This document shows, piece after piece, positions 62,941 through 64,000 of a stretch of DNA of 64,000 nucleotides. Source of the stretch: Pirellulales bacterium. Lineage in GTDB: Bacteria > Planctomycetota > Planctomycetia > Pirellulales > UBA1268. Position 1 is the first letter of the stretch; every line of letters starts with the position of its first letter. The notes under the pieces were generated by a model. That model searched no databases and was not told the DNA's origin. It saw nothing but the letters and a program-made list of their open reading frames with translations. The DNA lies in assembly GCA_018401745.1 (NCBI GenBank), contig JAGYJY010000007.1:248001-312000 (forward strand). The letters are read 5' to 3'. Made by a program: the position numbers and the translations under genes.

Positions 62941-64000
62941 ATGCATCGTGGGCCGAATGCGTGGATCGTGGCGGGCGTGGCAGCTGCTGTTGGGGCGACG
63001 ATCGGCGGTGCGACCGCGGTCAGCGAACTCGTGCTTCAGCCGCTCCAGATCGGCGAGATGTCCATTGTGACGGCACTCTCCAGCGGACCCGCTCCCAAGC
63101 TCGTCACGCCAGAGATCACCTACGACTTTGACCGCATGATCGTCGGCGAGAAGGGAACGCACGAGTTTGCCTTCACCAACAACGGTGAGGCAACGCTCGA
63201 GCTCTCCAAGGGAGCCACTTCGTGCAAGTGCACAATCAGCGGCCTTGAGCAGACGTCGATCGCCCCCGGCGAAACGGCCAACGTGAAGCTTGAGTGGACG
63301 GCGAATCCGGGTGGGCCGGGCGGCGACTTCCGTCAGACGGCTCTGATCCTGACGAACGATCCGTTGCGGCCCGAGGTCACCCTCACGATCCAAGGCAAGT
63401 CATTTGCTATGTGGGACCCGTTTCCGTCGGGCCTGGTCTTCACCGACCTGCAGACCGATGCGGTTGCTTCGGCAACGGCCAAGGTGATCACCTATGGGGC
63501 ACGGCCACCAGAGATGCTGTCAGTGCGGGTCAGTGAGGAGTCGAACGTGGTCACCAACCCGGTCGAGCAGAATGATGACGAGGTTGCTCGGGCGGCAGAG
63601 GTGCCCGCGTCGCCCTACTTTTCAGCGACCGCCGCCCCCTTTCGGAAGCGGAGTTTGCTTCCGTCGCCGGAGCCTCCGGCGGCTTTCTGGTGACCGTGAC
63701 GACGGTGCCCCCGCTGCCGATCGGCCCCAGGACCAACCAGCTCGAGCTGCTCTTCACGATTCCAGAAGCCAGCGCAGACACCGTGGCCGACTCTGGGCTG
63801 ATCCCCCCCAGGGAGCCCGAAGGCGGCTGGCTGGCAAAGCTGACCGTGCAGGCAAACGTTGTCGGCCCGCTCTCGCTGGCAGGGGCACAGTGGGATGCCA
63901 CCCGTGAGATCGTGCGGTTGGGATCGCTCTCAACGGCCACTCGGCGGAAAGACCAAACTCTTTCTCACCGCCAAGGGTGAACACCGCGGTGTCGTCCGCC
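62941..64000 (+). CDS. DUF1573 protein, partial (two apparent frameshifts)
   Basis: Begins MHRGPNAW with a hydrophobic segment (IVAGVAAAVGATIGGATAV), then an Ig-like DUF1573 domain: IVGEKGTHEFAFTNNGEATL, GATSCKCTISG and APGETANVKLEW. These are exported, bead-like beta domains of unknown function. Adding one C to the run 63635-63639 continues the reading into LSEAEFASVAGASGG and PPLPIGPRTNQLELLF. Near 63940-63942 removing one base gives TAT-GGKTKLFLTAKGEH and runs to the window end. The gene continues beyond 64000. A second ATG at 62935 is also possible. Confidence 0.75.

Overview
The window is GC-rich bacterial chromosomal DNA that reads like a planctomycete, probably of the Pirellulales. That assignment rests on the character of the proteins: several small proteins of a kind seen in planctomycetes, many TPR and lipoprotein genes, an ExbB-ExbD-ExbD set with large TPR partners, a SUMT-HemD fusion and McsA/McsB. 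It is a family-level impression, because no database search was possible. There is no phage, plasmid, CRISPR array or transposase gene. The gene content is mostly housekeeping, and the unusual material lies between genes.

Layout. 0-10 kb: the end of a protein kinase, tRNA-Asp(GTC), TPR and hypothetical genes, a proline/alanine-rich lipoprotein, Mn-type superoxide dismutase, a membrane protein, repeat array A1, gltX and a PfkB-family kinase. 9-22 kb: a PAS sensor kinase, a PHP-domain protein, recA, alaS, repeat array A2, tpx, manA, a pseudouridine synthase overlapping pyrK, and rpsT. 22-31 kb: a TPR gene, SUMT-HemD, coaD, mcsA-mcsB, and trpE with a degenerate ABC ATPase. 31-42 kb: trpBA, a DUF3500 protein, thiO, a three-gene ATPase operon, metH, repeat element B1 and a Xer recombinase. 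42.5-60 kb is a long minus-strand block. In transcription order it holds yhaM-rnr (two RNA-decay exonucleases 2 bp apart), gcvT-gcvH-lplA, an FHA protein, a 78-aa protein, a TPR lipoprotein, serC-serA, a very large coiled/TPR protein, a second TPR protein, exbB, exbD and exbD. 60-64 kb: repeat array A3, proS, repeat element B3 and a DUF1573 protein cut by the window end.

Two repeat families are the most novel feature. Family A is a modular intergenic array found three times, each time beside an aminoacyl-tRNA synthetase gene (gltX, alaS, proS). Its core is a 71-nt unit that can fold as a cloverleaf, with stems conserved and loops varying between copies. Family B is a 115-bp element present three times with identical length and several internal hairpins.

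At least nine genes carry apparent single-base frameshifts, including serA, SUMT-HemD and thiO. Most can be repaired by changing a short homopolymer by one base, and two are compensating pairs inside otherwise intact genes. This pattern points to consensus sequencing errors rather than gene decay, and these genes are annotated as single intact genes.
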